50,681 nt of DNA from Limisphaerales bacterium (GTDB lineage Bacteria; Verrucomicrobiota; Verrucomicrobiia; Limisphaerales; JAKEEH01): the NCBI GenBank assembly GCA_022616725.1, contig JAKEEH010000122.1:1-50681 (forward strand). The letters run 5' to 3'. Below the pieces are notes generated by a model. The model was not told the origin of the DNA, did not search any database, and worked only from the letters and a program-made list of their open reading frames with translations. Position 1 is the stretch's first letter; every line of letters starts with the position of its first letter. The translations under genes and the position numbers were made by a program. This document shows, piece by piece, positions 1 to 9,223 of the stretch.

Positions 1-267
1 GGTCACCAAAATAGCCTGGACAAGGTAGTTTGGCACCGGAGGGGCGCCGGCGCTTCCAATGGGCGCCGCGGTCGGCAGTGGCGGCGCAGCCGGAGCCGGA
101 AAGGCCCCGGCGAACTCTGGAAACGATCCGAGCGGCTTCCATTCGGTGCTTTCCGGTCCTTGCGCGAGGGTGTGGGCATTGGCCCGCCCTTCGGCAACCC
201 AGCGGCGTATTTCCTCAACCGACGCCGGCCCATATTCCCGTCCATCAGCCCCGCGAATCTTGTACAT
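1..267 (-). CDS. GYF_2 domain (CD225-like) membrane protein, 3' part cut by window edge
   Basis: The minus strand is open from an ATG at 267 to the left edge (89 codons, no stop), so only the N-terminus is present. It starts MYKIRGADGREYGP and continues with a tryptophan-containing segment (RRWVAEGRAN, STEWKPLG), the usual layout of the GYF_2 (DUF4339) domain. A Pro/Ala-rich linker follows and then PPVPNYLVQAILVT, which resembles the beginning of a CD225/dispanin-type double membrane span. Proteins of this build are common in planctomycetes and verrucomicrobia, where their role is not established. The fold call comes from motif recognition; the membrane part is inferred because it lies outside the window. 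Confidence 0.8.
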   Translation of the reverse strand, partial: MYKIRGADGREYGPASVEEIRRWVAEGRANAHTLAQGPESTEWKPLGSFPEFAGAFPAPAAPPLPTAAPIGSAGAPPVPNYLVQAILVT

Positions 268-662
268 GCGAAACAACTGCCGAAAACAACCCGCTCCTGT
301 CAAGAAGCGTAAATGAAATGGCGAATGTGCCTGCGAAGAATTGGCCAGGACCCGCTACGAACCCTTCTTTCTTATGCCTCTTTCTCCTTGACTTCTCCCT
401 TGCGCAACTGGGATGCTACTAACAGTCACCGCAATCGCGTCGCCTCAGGGATCCCGCCCGATCATGCCGCGGAGATTCATCCCGGCAACGTGCTCGTCCT
501 ATCCCGACGCCTTCGATGGCGTGCGTGCCAGCGTGCGTTACGTGGTGGATCGCGGCTCGCTCATTCAATGCGTGGTGCTGGCACAGCTTAATGAGAGCTG
601 CCGGCGCCGAATGAAGGGTGAAGTGTTGAAGAGTGGAAGCGTTAACTGTTAGAGTGCGGCTC
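268..662. other. Intergenic stretch without a supported gene
   Basis: Between the divergent GYF_2 gene and the AlkP-fold gene I see no reading frame with family motifs or a signal peptide on either strand. The short open frames here have skewed compositions (Arg/Cys/Ser-rich) typical of shadow frames. The stretch must hold the promoters of both flanking genes. Its right end (609-647) carries a short-period repeat described separately. Confidence 0.5.
609..647. repeat. Short-period (7/8-nt) degenerate array
   Basis: GAAG recurs at 613, 620, 628 and 636 (steps of 7, 8 and 8 nt), within units close to GTTGAAG. It ends 16 nt before the ATG of the AlkP-fold gene. It belongs to the same class as the arrays at 14647, 47494 and 50667. 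Confidence 0.6.
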
Positions 663-1821
663 ATGCCCGTCGCACATCGCTTCAAAGAAATCACATCGGC
701 GCTTCCCGTTGTTGGCACCGCGGTGTTGATCGTTCTGGCCCTGGCGTGGAGCGGGGCGCCGGGCGGGGCGGCGCAAACGAAGTCAAGGAACGTTTTCCTC
801 ATCACCGCGGACGGGTTGCGATGGCAGGAGGTGTTTCGCGGGGCCGAGGAGATGCCGCTGACGAAGGAGTTTGGGAATTTCGGCAACAGCAACACGATCC
901 GGACGAATTTCTGGCGGGAGACTCCGGAGGCGCGGCGTGAAGCGTTGCTCCCGTTTTTGTGGGGCACGGTGGCGAAGCAGGGGCAGTTGTGGGGGAACCG
1001 CGACAAGGGGAGCGAGGCGCGTGTGTCGAACGGCCATAATTTCTCGTATCCGGGCTACAACGAGTTTCTGACGGGCTTTGCAGACCCGAAGATCACCAGC
1101 AATGACAAGAATCTGAACGCGAACACGAATGTATTTGAATGGCTGCATTCGAAAGCGGCTTTCGCCGGGCACGTCGCGGCAGCAATCAACTGGGACGTGC
1201 TGCCGTGGATCTTGAACGCCCCGCGCGCCGGGTTCCCGGTGTGGAGCGCGTGGGATGTGCCGGACGGAACCCACCGCCTGGCCGTGCCGAAGGCACTCAC
1301 TGAACTGGCCGAGCGCAGCCGCACGGTCTGGGCGAATGTGGTGCTGGATACGTTCGTGGGTTACGCCGCCAAATACGCCGTGCGCACGCTCAAGCCGCGC
1401 GCGATGTATGTATCGTTTGGCGAGACGGACGACTGGGCGCATGAAGGGAATTATGAGCGTTACCTCAAGGCCGCGTGAGTTCGACCGCTTTCTTGGCGAG
1501 CTATGGACGCTGGTACAGTCGCTACCGGAGTATCGTGGAACAACGACGTTTCTTATCACGGTAGATCACGGGCGCGGGCCAGGTCCGGTGGCGTGGAAAA
1601 ACCACGGCAAGGAAATCGCCGAATCTGCCTACACCTGGTTCGGCGTGATCGGGCCGGATACGGCGCCGCTGGGGGAGCGCAGCAACACGCCGCTGGTAGT
1701 GCAAGCGCAGGTGGCTGCGACTGTGGCGGTGTTTGTCGGGGAGGATTTCCACGCTGCCATTCCGAACAGCGCGCCGCCCGTAGCGGGATTGGTGGGTGGG
1801 GCGGTGGCTGGTGATCAGTGA
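663..1821 (+). pseudogene. Alkaline phosphatase/sulfatase-fold hydrolase, frameshifted
   Basis: The first frame runs from ATG 663 to TGA 1476-1478; the protein continues in another frame from 1474 to the stop at 1819-1821. Joined, it has about 386 residues. It has a signal peptide (residues ~15-38), the first metal-binding Asp in NVFLITADGLRW, a likely nucleophile Ser in NFSYPGYNEFLTG, then FGETDDWAHEGNY before the break, and LITVDHGRG and KNHGKE after it. These are the metal-ligand positions of the AlkP superfamily, so the active site is split over both frames. The join reads YLKAA|REFDRFLGELW if a CG dinucleotide was lost from a CGCG tract near 1473. Either a recent inactivating deletion or an assembly error; a programmed shift is less likely. 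Substrate unknown (phosphate or sulfate ester). The start at 663 is preferred over GTG 633, which lies in the repeat. Confidence 0.82.
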
Positions 1822-1858
1822 CTTTGAGGGGGTTATTGAACTGACCCGCTTTTCAGCA

Positions 1859-2275
1859 TCAGCGACGCCCTTCCATCCACAGCAGGAAAGCGCCAGGTCG
1901 CATGATTGGGATGCCGAAGGGCTTTTCAAGAGCCAACAAATCCCGGTCATAGCTAACAATCGCATGTGCTCCGACTGCCAGCGCCGCGGCGATAAATCTT
2001 TCGTCCTTTAGGTCTCGCGATCGTTGCTGGCCCAAAGGAGACGGCTCCGCCCAGAGCGCCTTGGCACGTACCCAGGCTAATGCGCCGAAGGCGTTCGCCA
2101 GCGGTGCTTCTTGCGCGAGTACTTCGGGAACACGGGACTCGTACTCGGCGGCGATCTCCTCAGACACTACCAATCTGCACTGCCTTCTTGCGACGAGTGC
2201 GAGGCACTGGTGGGCGGGGCCGCGCCAGCCTATGGCGCTGATGAGGACACTGGTGTCAAAGACGACAAGGATCAC
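1859..2275 (-). CDS. PIN-domain toxin (VapC-like, TIGR00305 type)
   Basis: 138 residues, about one PIN domain. The N-terminal VVFDTSVLISAI carries the first acidic residue, SEEIAAEYE the conserved Glu region, LKDERFIAAA and VSYDRDLL the later acids. PIN toxins are Mg-dependent RNases; target unknown. It starts at a GTG that overlaps the antitoxin stop codon by 4 nt (GTGA), so the pair is translationally coupled with the antitoxin first, as is usual for type II systems. Confidence 0.9.
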   Translation of the reverse strand: MILVVFDTSVLISAIGWRGPAHQCLALVARRQCRLVVSEEIAAEYESRVPEVLAQEAPLANAFGALAWVRAKALWAEPSPLGQQRSRDLKDERFIAAALAVGAHAIVSYDRDLLALEKPFGIPIMRPGAFLLWMEGRR

Positions 2276-2523
2276 CTCTTGCGCCCGGCTTGAACTGCAC
2301 TCTCAATACGTCGGATATCATCTTCGGCTTCGGGCCGATTATGGCCACCTGCAAACGCCCGCTCGAAGACCTTGAGCTCCTCGGCCAGCTCACCAGCTTC
2401 CATTTGACGCAGGGCCTCGCGAACGACTTCGCCAGCGTCTTCGTACCGCCCGCTTTTGACCTTTCGATCGATGTAGCCGCTTAACTCGCCTGGCAGCGAC
2501 ACTCGTATCGTTTTGTTAGCCAT
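2272..2523 (-). CDS. CopG/ParD-family antitoxin
   Basis: 83 residues. The N-terminus KTIRVSLPGELSGYID is a ribbon-helix-helix strand and helix, followed by SGRYEDAGEVVREALRQ, the ParD/CopG second helix region. The rest is charged and probably disordered until it wraps the toxin. Such proteins bind their own promoter as dimers and neutralise the toxin; here the partner is the PIN protein directly downstream with a 4-nt overlap. The mix of a ParD-type antitoxin with a PIN toxin rather than ParE is common in mixed type II modules. Confidence 0.88.
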   Translation of the reverse strand: MANKTIRVSLPGELSGYIDRKVKSGRYEDAGEVVREALRQMEAGELAEELKVFERAFAGGHNRPEAEDDIRRIESAVQAGRKR

Positions 2524-2670
2524 ACACCCAAGGTAAGTCGCGGCAAGAACCTGTCAATGATTCGGGTCCGGTTACTCGAACCGTTCACGGCATTAGTGGT
2601 GTGGTACCTGTTAAGTTGCGCCTTGCACGCCGATTGGTGGGGCGGTGTTTCGATTCTTCCGTTTGTCAGT

Positions 2671-3318
2671 TCAGTGCCGCAGGTACTTGACGACGGCCTC
2701 GGTGCGGGTGTGGACGTGAAATTTTTCGTAGATGCGTTGAGTGTAAGTGCGGACGGTGCCCATGCTGATGCCCATTTGGGCGGCGATCTGTTTGTAGAGA
2801 AGACCCTTGACAAGACATTCCAGCACTTGTCTTTCCCGTTCCGAGAGCTGGGCGTCGGCTGGAGCCTGCGGCCGGGGCTTCTGGAAAAATGCCACGACCT
2901 TGCGCGCAATCTGGCTGGACATCGGTGAGCCGCCTTCGTGCACCTCGCGGATGGATTCCAGCAGTTTGGCCGGGCGGACGCCTTTGAGCAAATAGCCGAG
3001 GGCGCCGGCGGCCAGCGCCTGGAAAATCAACTCCGTGTCCTCGAAGGCAGTGAGGATGATGCACTTGCTGGAGGGCGTGCTCGATTTGAGCTGGGCGACA
3101 CACTCAATACCGCTCTTTCGCGGCAGGTTGATGTCCATGAGGATGACGGCGGGCTTAACGAGCGGCAGATCGCGCAAGGCTTCTTCGGCGCTGCCGTAAG
3201 TGCTCACGCACCGAAAGCCGCGCGTGTCCAGGTAGCGCGCGAGCGTCTCCCGCAGGCCATCGTCGTCCTCCACGATGGAAACAGTGATATCCATTTCAAT
3301 GGGTCTGAACGCTGACAA
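2671..3318 (-). CDS. NarL/FixJ-family response regulator
   Basis: 215 residues. Receiver domain (~10-125) with acidic pocket IVEDDD, phosphoacceptor Asp62 in ILMDINLPRKSG, the switch Thr in ILTAFED and Lys in YLLKGVRP. A linker leads to a LuxR-type helix-turn-helix (LSERERQVLECLVKG, QMGISMGTVRTY) at ~150-215. A second possible start is Met9 (position 3294), which begins directly before the receiver strand. It lies 95 bp downstream of the propeller histidine kinase on the same strand, so the two very likely form a phosphorelay pair that controls transcription in response to an extracellular signal. Confidence 0.92.
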   Translation of the reverse strand: MSAFRPIEMDITVSIVEDDDGLRETLARYLDTRGFRCVSTYGSAEEALRDLPLVKPAVILMDINLPRKSGIECVAQLKSSTPSSKCIILTAFEDTELIFQALAAGALGYLLKGVRPAKLLESIREVHEGGSPMSSQIARKVVAFFQKPRPQAPADAQLSERERQVLECLVKGLLYKQIAAQMGISMGTVRTYTQRIYEKFHVHTRTEAVVKYLRH

Positions 3319-3369
3319 TCTGCATCAACCGGGCCGTCTGCGACAGTCAGACAAAAGGAGGACAAGCGG

Positions 3370-3404
3370 AAACGCCAAACACCAAACAGCAAAAACCAAA
3401 CGCC
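3370..3404. repeat. Perfect 7-nt periodic array (five AAACNCC-like units)
   Basis: Five consecutive 7-nt units begin at 3370, 3377, 3384, 3391 and 3398; the pattern is AAAC followed by a variable base and CC or GC, with one AAAAACC. It lies in the 95-bp gap between the kinase and its response regulator. Confidence 0.8.
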
Positions 3405-3413
3405 CCAAAATGA

Positions 3414-6400
3414 TCATGAATCTCTCAAAGGCACCGCGAAGGTAACGGAAGTTCCCTTTCCAGGCATACTCGCCTGGGCGCACTCGCCGCCAATGCTCGC
3501 CAGCCGCTCCCGCATGTTCAGCAAACCGTCGCCCCCACAGTGCGCCGGGTTCCCGTTCGACGTCACGGGCGCCAGGACTTCGAAACCTCGGCCATTGTCC
3601 TCAATGGTTATGCGTAGCGAGGCGTCGTCCATGGCAAAGGCGATCTGCACCCGGTTCGCGGCGGCGTGCTTCAGAACGTTGTTGAGCGCCTCCTTGACCG
3701 CGCAAAAGAGATTGTGGCGCACGTCGGCCGAGAGCCGCCGGGCAGGGAATTCCTCTGGCAGTTGCAGTTCGAGTTCAACGGGTGTCAGTTCGAAGAACTC
3801 CTCCGCGTGCCGGCAAATGTAGTGCGCAAGGCTTTCCAGCGTATCGTTGCGCGGACTGACCGCCCAGACGATCTCGTCCACTGTACGAATGACGTCCCGC
3901 GCGGCTTCGGAGACTTGATCGATTTGCTGGCTGACGTCGGAGGCCGGGCCAAGGTTGCGGCTGGCGATATCGCTCAGAAACGAGATGCGACTAAGCTTGC
4001 CGCCGATTTCGTCATGCATGTCCTGGGCGATGCGCATCCGCTCCTTCTCCACCGCGTGAGCTTCCTCCAGACGGCGCAGTTTGCGGCGCAAGTGTCGTAC
4101 GGAGAAGAAACGGACGATTCCGCCAAGGCTACCGGCGGCGGCGATGCCAGCGATGGACAGGAACCATCCGCGCTGCCAAAACGGCGTGTGGATGCGGAAG
4201 GCGAACGTATCGCCCGCCTCGTTCCAGATACCGTCATTGTTGCAGGCGATGACCTGGAATCGGTACTCGCCCGGGGAAAGTTTCGAATAAGTTGCCGAGC
4301 GCGCCACGCCCGCTTCGGTCCAGTCGGAGTCGAAGCCGTCGAGGCGATACTTGAAGCGGACCCGTTCCGGCGCGGTGAGGCTGAGCGCTGTGTAAACGAA
4401 ATCAAGCCGCCGCGTGCCATAAGGCAGTTCGGCGGCTGCCCCGTCCCTGGCGGCCGCTGTCGGTTTGCCATCGGCGCGGATCTCCTCAATGCGGACTGGC
4501 GGAGGCGTCAGATTCATTTTGAGTTTCAGCTCGGCCGGATCCACCATTACCAGCCCCTTGGCGGTTGGAAACCAGAGTTTGCCATCCCTGGTTTTCAAAC
4601 CCGCGGGGAAAAAGCCATGCGAGCACTCGGCGCTGAGCATTCCTTCGCCACGTCCACAGGCAAACACTTCAAGGGCGCTCTTTCGGCCTGCGGCGACGGC
4701 GCGAAATTCATCTTTGGCAATGCGCATCAGCCCCCGATTGCTCCCCAGCCAAAGGTTGTCATCTTCGTCTTCGAGCACCTGCGAGATCGTGTTGTCGAGA
4801 AGCCCGTGATCGGTGGTAAACACCGACAGCTTTCCATCCTGCCAGTAACACAGCCCGGCGGCGGTGCCGATCCACATTCTGCCGCCCCTGCCTTCGTGCA
4901 GGGTGCGGACAAGGTCGGTGGGTAAACCGTCGCGGCGTGTCACCCACGTGACGACGTCATCCTTGAGCCGGGCCACACCCAGGCCGTGGGATGCAATCCA
5001 GAGCGCGCCCTCGCGATCCTCGAGCAATGCAGTGACGTGTGACCGCAATTCCCGCCCTCCGATGGGCACAGCGCTCATGACGTTGCTGGCCACGACTTTG
5101 TAGAGCCCGTAATAGGACCCCGCCAGAATGTTGCCCGCCCGGTCCTCGAACAGCGCCGTGATCTTGTCTATTCGCGCAAAGGTCCCGACCGCGGGCAAGT
5201 AGCGCGTGACGCTGCCCTCGTGGAAGCGCATCACGCCATCGCCGAAGGTGCCGACCCAAACCGCGCCATCGCGGGCGCGCATCACGCATTCGACAGGAGC
5301 TTCGCCGCGCTGGACACCTCCATCGAAAGGGCGAAAGTCGCCGGGCTTACCCTGCATCAGCCGGCCATCGCTCAGCCCGACCCAAAGGCGTCCTTCGGGG
5401 GTTTCGCGCAACGCCAGAACGGCGTCGTCGGTCAAACCGTCGCGCGCGGTATAGGTCGTCAAGACACGCCGCTTGATGCGGCCGAGCCCGGCGGTGCCGG
5501 TGCCGACCCACAAGTTGCCTTCGCGATCCTCAAACAAGGCGCGGATTTCGGCGCGGGCCAGCTTGCTATGCCCCGCGACGGGGTTCCAGCGCCCATCGCT
5601 GAAGCGGCGCAACCCCTTGCGCGTCCCAGCCCAAAGATCACCGGCGCGTCCTTCGCAAAAGGCTACTACCTCCGCATTGGCGAGCCGGGCAGACGCATCG
5701 CTGCTGGACCATTCGCCGGCCGGATCGCGGCGCCAAATGCGGCTCATCGTGCCGACCCAGACATTGCCACCTCGGTCCACATGGACAGCTCGAATGGGCA
5801 CCCGCGCCTCCGCGCCCAGAAAATGCGTCCGAAAGTCGGGAAATTGAAGCGCGCGCAAACTGACCCAGTCCGCGACCCACAACTGTCCATCATGATCGAA
5901 AGCAGTACTCCAGACGGAATTGGCCGCGTTGGTGAATCCATTTGCCTCGGTCAGCCATGCGACACGCCCGTTTTTCAGTTGACCTACGCCACCGCGGGTG
6001 CCGAACCACAAGACTCCCGCAAGATCCTCGGTGATGCACCGGATGACATTGAAGGAGGACCCCGGAGCTTCGGCAAAGGCTTTGACGAAGTTCCCGTCTT
6101 TGTAATGCATGAGGCCCGCGCCGTCCGTGCCGAGCCACAGCCGACCGCTCCTGTCGGCGTACAGACAGAGCACGCGGTTGGCCTGCTGATTCACGGGGTC
6201 ATCGGGGCCGATCCGGAGAAAGCGGACGCCATCGAACCTGACAATCCCGTCATGCGTGCCGCACCAAAGATATCCATCCGGAGTCTGGGCGATTCCGGTA
6301 ATGGTGTTGCCGGGCAGTCCATCCTCGGTCGTCCAAAGGTCCACCAGGTAATCGGAAAAAGCGTCATCGGGAGTCGATCTGGAGGAGGCTGGCGGTTCGG

Positions 6401-6488
6401 TGGCGGCAAACACGATCGGGCCAGCCATGAAGGCGCACATGGCAAATGGAGCGCAAGAGAACGCTCCCCGCAGCAAGCCATGGATCAT
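3414..6488 (-). CDS. Hybrid sensor: two-component regulator propeller histidine kinase
   Basis: 1024 residues. Signal peptide or anchor at 1-29; two seven-bladed propellers at ~40-660 recognised by at least a dozen copies of an LWxGTxxGL motif (LWCGTHDGI, LWLGTDGAGL, MWIGTAAGL, LWLGSNRGL). A Y_Y_Y domain (~680-765: FKYRLDGFDSDW, YSKLSPGEYRFQV) comes before one membrane helix (~770-790). The cytoplasmic part has a HisKA_3 dimerisation helix with the phospho-acceptor His825 in QDMHDEIGGKLSRI and an HATPase domain (KEALNNVLKHA, EDNGRGF, GGDGLLNMRERL). This is the architecture of BT4663-type or SusR-like sensors without a fused regulator; in Bacteroides such sensors detect oligosaccharides, but the ligand here is unknown. 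Its partner is the response regulator downstream. Confidence 0.95.
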   Translation of the reverse strand: MIHGLLRGAFSCAPFAMCAFMAGPIVFAATEPPASSRSTPDDAFSDYLVDLWTTEDGLPGNTITGIAQTPDGYLWCGTHDGIVRFDGVRFLRIGPDDPVNQQANRVLCLYADRSGRLWLGTDGAGLMHYKDGNFVKAFAEAPGSSFNVIRCITEDLAGVLWFGTRGGVGQLKNGRVAWLTEANGFTNAANSVWSTAFDHDGQLWVADWVSLRALQFPDFRTHFLGAEARVPIRAVHVDRGGNVWVGTMSRIWRRDPAGEWSSSDASARLANAEVVAFCEGRAGDLWAGTRKGLRRFSDGRWNPVAGHSKLARAEIRALFEDREGNLWVGTGTAGLGRIKRRVLTTYTARDGLTDDAVLALRETPEGRLWVGLSDGRLMQGKPGDFRPFDGGVQRGEAPVECVMRARDGAVWVGTFGDGVMRFHEGSVTRYLPAVGTFARIDKITALFEDRAGNILAGSYYGLYKVVASNVMSAVPIGGRELRSHVTALLEDREGALWIASHGLGVARLKDDVVTWVTRRDGLPTDLVRTLHEGRGGRMWIGTAAGLCYWQDGKLSVFTTDHGLLDNTISQVLEDEDDNLWLGSNRGLMRIAKDEFRAVAAGRKSALEVFACGRGEGMLSAECSHGFFPAGLKTRDGKLWFPTAKGLVMVDPAELKLKMNLTPPPVRIEEIRADGKPTAAARDGAAAELPYGTRRLDFVYTALSLTAPERVRFKYRLDGFDSDWTEAGVARSATYSKLSPGEYRFQVIACNNDGIWNEAGDTFAFRIHTPFWQRGWFLSIAGIAAAGSLGGIVRFFSVRHLRRKLRRLEEAHAVEKERMRIAQDMHDEIGGKLSRISFLSDIASRNLGPASDVSQQIDQVSEAARDVIRTVDEIVWAVSPRNDTLESLAHYICRHAEEFFELTPVELELQLPEEFPARRLSADVRHNLFCAVKEALNNVLKHAAANRVQIAFAMDDASLRITIEDNGRGFEVLAPVTSNGNPAHCGGDGLLNMRERLASIGGECAQASMPGKGTSVTFAVPLRDS

Positions 6489-6542
6489 ACCCCATCGTGC
6501 CCTATCGATGCTGAATAAGCAAGATCAGGGGCGCAGTGCGGA

Positions 6543-7499
6543 TCAAACCGCGCTCAACTCCCGCAACACCCGGCAGAGGGCAGCGAGGCGGGGCATCTCG
6601 ACTTTGACAGATCGCGCCTGCCGGAGCGGTTCCAGGAACAGCGCATCAAGCTCAAGTGGCAACCCGTTCTCAAAGTCCAGCACCGTGGAAGGCTTATAGG
6701 CGCCCATCGTGAGAGTGCGTTCGACCTGTTTGTCGGCCAGAGAATGGGGGACCTGGAATTGAAAGCCGCGCGCGGCGGCGATCACTTCGAGCATCAACTC
6801 GCGAACGATCGCGGCCCATCGCGGATCGGCAAGGAGTTTGTCGGTAGTCAGACAAGGCTGTGTTCGGCGTGCGGGCTTATCGTTGAGGATCGAGTCGAGT
6901 CCCGCGGAACTGGCGACCCCTAATCCGTTGAATGGAATATTCCAAGCCAACTTCTCCCAATGGGCACGCGCGAGGTTGTCCGTTACGTCGCACGGGACGC
7001 CTGCATGGCGGAACATGGTGGCGATGTCGTGCGTGCGCGGTTCGGGCCAGCGTTGGAATTCGCCGATGATGATGTGCCCATGATCAATGTGATGAATGAC
7101 TCCGGGCGCGATGCGGTTGAGACAGACGAAAGCCAGGCCGCCCATGATCTGTTCGACGGAGAACAGCTTTGCGAGACGCTCTTCGTTGCCGAGGCCGTTT
7201 TGCAGCGTCAACACCGCCGTGCCGGAGGAGACGAGCGGCGGGAGTAATTTCGGAAACTCATCGTTGGCAGTCGTCTTCAGCCCGATGATTACAAGATCGC
7301 AGGGGCCGATCGTTTCCGGGGCGCGAGCGCATTTGGGACGGACGTTGAAGTCACCGTCTTTGCTGTGGATCGTGACACCACGCCGACGGACGACGTCGTA
7401 GTCCGAGCGCAAAAGGAAGTGAACCTCCCGGTTGTCGCGGGCGAGTTTCGCGCCGTAAAAGCTCCCGAGGGCGCCGCAACCAACAATGGCGATCTTCAT
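6543..7499 (-). CDS. panE: 2-dehydropantoate 2-reductase-like (ketopantoate reductase)
   Basis: 318 residues from ATG 7499, chosen because MKIAIVGCGALGSFYGAKLA begins the Rossmann strand; the frame stays open upstream but lacks family character. Other family signs are LQNGLGNEE, the GGLAFVCLNR segment, HIIIGEF and HWEKLAWNIPFNGLGV, with the Lys/Asn active-site region. The enzyme reduces ketopantoate to pantoate with NADPH in pantothenate synthesis, but many ApbA/PanE homologues act on other 2-oxoacids. It is divergent from metG and not in a pantothenate cluster, so the exact substrate is uncertain. Confidence 0.85.
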   Translation of the reverse strand: MKIAIVGCGALGSFYGAKLARDNREVHFLLRSDYDVVRRRGVTIHSKDGDFNVRPKCARAPETIGPCDLVIIGLKTTANDEFPKLLPPLVSSGTAVLTLQNGLGNEERLAKLFSVEQIMGGLAFVCLNRIAPGVIHHIDHGHIIIGEFQRWPEPRTHDIATMFRHAGVPCDVTDNLARAHWEKLAWNIPFNGLGVASSAGLDSILNDKPARRTQPCLTTDKLLADPRWAAIVRELMLEVIAAARGFQFQVPHSLADKQVERTLTMGAYKPSTVLDFENGLPLELDALFLEPLRQARSVKVEMPRLAALCRVLRELSAV

Positions 7500-7608
7500 G
7501 TGCCGTATATTCCGCCTCTTGTCTCGCACTTCGACTGGCGTATGTCCACTCAATCGAGGAGTTCGCCCGCGTTGCCAATTGGCTTCCCCTGCGCCACACT
7601 GACGGCGG

Positions 7609-9174
7609 ATGAGCAAACGGTTTTACATCACGACGGCCATTGATTATGTCAACGGCCAGCCGCACCTCGGGCACGCCTACGAGAAGATCGTCGCGGACGT
7701 GATCGCACGAGCGCAGCGCAGCCTGGGCAACGAGGTTTTTTTCCTCACCGGGCTGGACGAGCACGGGCAGAAAGTGCAGCAAACCGCTCTGGGGGAAGGA
7801 AAGAGTCCGCAGAAATATTGCGACGAACTGGCGGCGGATTGGCGCGCGTTGGCGGATACGCTCAAGCTTTCCATCGATGACTTCGTGCGCACCACCGAGA
7901 TGCGCCACAAAGGAGTCGTGCAGGCCATCCTTAGCCGGCTCGAGGCGTCGGGCCACTTTTACAAAGCTGAATACACCGGTTGGTATTCGACAAAGGAGGA
8001 AACTTTCCTCACCGAAAAGGATCGGCGAGCGGACGGCACTTTTGACCCGAGCTATGGCGAAGTGATCGAGCTTGCAGAGGAGAATTATTATTTCAAGCTG
8101 CGCCGGGAACAGGAGTGGCTCATTGACTATATCGAGAACACTCCCGGTTTCATTCAACCGTCCTATCGGCGCAATGAGGTGCTCGGGTTCCTGAGGAACA
8201 ACACGCTCGAAGACCTCTGTTCGACGCGGCCGGCGGCGCGGCTCAATTGGGGCATCCCGGTGCCGTTCGATCCGAGCTACGTCACTTACGTCTGGTTCGA
8301 CGCACTTGTGAATTATATCAGCATTCCCGCCGCGCATGGTGACCCGGTGGTTTGCTCCGCGCTGGGACTAGCGACGGAAGGCGCACCGGGTTTGTCGCTT
8401 TGGCCGGCGGACGTGCATTTGATCGGCAAGGACATTCTGAAATTTCATGCGGTCTTCTGGCCGATCATGCTCAAGGCGATGGGATTGCCTTTGCCCAAGA
8501 CGCTATTAGTGCATGGCTGGTGGCAAAAGGATGGCGAAAAGATGAGCAAGACCACCGGCAACGTCGTCGAGCCGGGAAAGGTGATCGAGGAATGGGGGGT
8601 GGACGCCTTCCGCTATTACGTGGTGCGCGAACTCGATATCGGGCCGGATGGAAACTGGACGGACACCGGGTTCAAAGCGCGCTACAAGGCCGAGCTGGCG
8701 GATGGCTTGGGGAATCTGGTTAACCGGTCGCTCTCGATGCTCAAGCGGTATCGCAACGGGGTTGTCCCAAGGCGATCAGATGAGCTTGCGCCTGATGCCG
8801 AAAAGGTAGTGGCGGAAACGAGGCGCCTGCTGAGCGAATACCAACTTCAAGAGGCGCTGGAGACGATTTGGCGTCTTGTGACACGCGGCAATCAGTATGT
8901 TGACAAGACGGCGCCCTTCAAGCTGGCCAAAGATCCGGCACAAACCAAGCGAGTGGACGAGGTGCTGTACAATCTGGTGGAAGTGTGCCGGATTCTGGCA
9001 GTGTTGCTCTGGCCTTTTGTCCCCGAGACGTCGAGTAAGATATTCAATCAACTCGGCGTTGCCGGCGCCCCTGATAAGCTGGCGCACGCAGCGTGGGGCG
9101 GCCTGCCGGCAGGACACACGATCGGCGAGATCGCCGCGCTGTTTCCGTGGCGGGAAGCGAAGCCGACGGCGTGA
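7609..9174 (+). CDS. metG: Methionyl-tRNA synthetase
   Basis: 521 residues. Class I signature PHLGHAYEKI (HIGH-like) near the N-terminus, YVWFDALVNY in the catalytic domain, and KMSKTTGN as the KMSKS loop at ~305-312, followed by the helical anticodon-binding domain (~370-515). It attaches methionine to tRNA-Met. The zinc-knuckle region is present as GWYSTKEETFLTEKD but has no cysteines, as in one known MetRS subgroup. The C-terminal EMAPII/Trbp111 tRNA-binding domain of longer MetRS proteins is absent. Start ATG gives MSKRFYITTAIDY, the expected N-terminus. Confidence 0.96.
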   Translation: MSKRFYITTAIDYVNGQPHLGHAYEKIVADVIARAQRSLGNEVFFLTGLDEHGQKVQQTALGEGKSPQKYCDELAADWRALADTLKLSIDDFVRTTEMRHKGVVQAILSRLEASGHFYKAEYTGWYSTKEETFLTEKDRRADGTFDPSYGEVIELAEENYYFKLRREQEWLIDYIENTPGFIQPSYRRNEVLGFLRNNTLEDLCSTRPAARLNWGIPVPFDPSYVTYVWFDALVNYISIPAAHGDPVVCSALGLATEGAPGLSLWPADVHLIGKDILKFHAVFWPIMLKAMGLPLPKTLLVHGWWQKDGEKMSKTTGNVVEPGKVIEEWGVDAFRYYVVRELDIGPDGNWTDTGFKARYKAELADGLGNLVNRSLSMLKRYRNGVVPRRSDELAPDAEKVVAETRRLLSEYQLQEALETIWRLVTRGNQYVDKTAPFKLAKDPAQTKRVDEVLYNLVEVCRILAVLLWPFVPETSSKIFNQLGVAGAPDKLAHAAWGGLPAGHTIGEIAALFPWREAKPTA

Positions 9175-9223
9175 TTGGAAACTCTGCGGGCGAGCAACGT
9201 CATTAGATTAGGAAAGATGAGCT

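Noticed and set aside
413-652. 79-codon plus-strand frame in the first gap
   Set aside because: No motif, no ribosome-binding site, and it runs through the short-period repeat.
1470-1478. Programmed +1 frameshift in the AlkP-fold gene
   Set aside because: No slippery sequence, upstream Shine-Dalgarno-like stimulator or downstream structure is seen; the family alignment needs two added nucleotides, which fits a deletion.
3666-6518. Two long plus-strand open frames opposite the histidine kinase (3666-4925 and 5220-6518)
   Set aside because: They lie fully antisense to the well-supported propeller kinase, have no family motifs, and their stop-free length follows from the high GC content.
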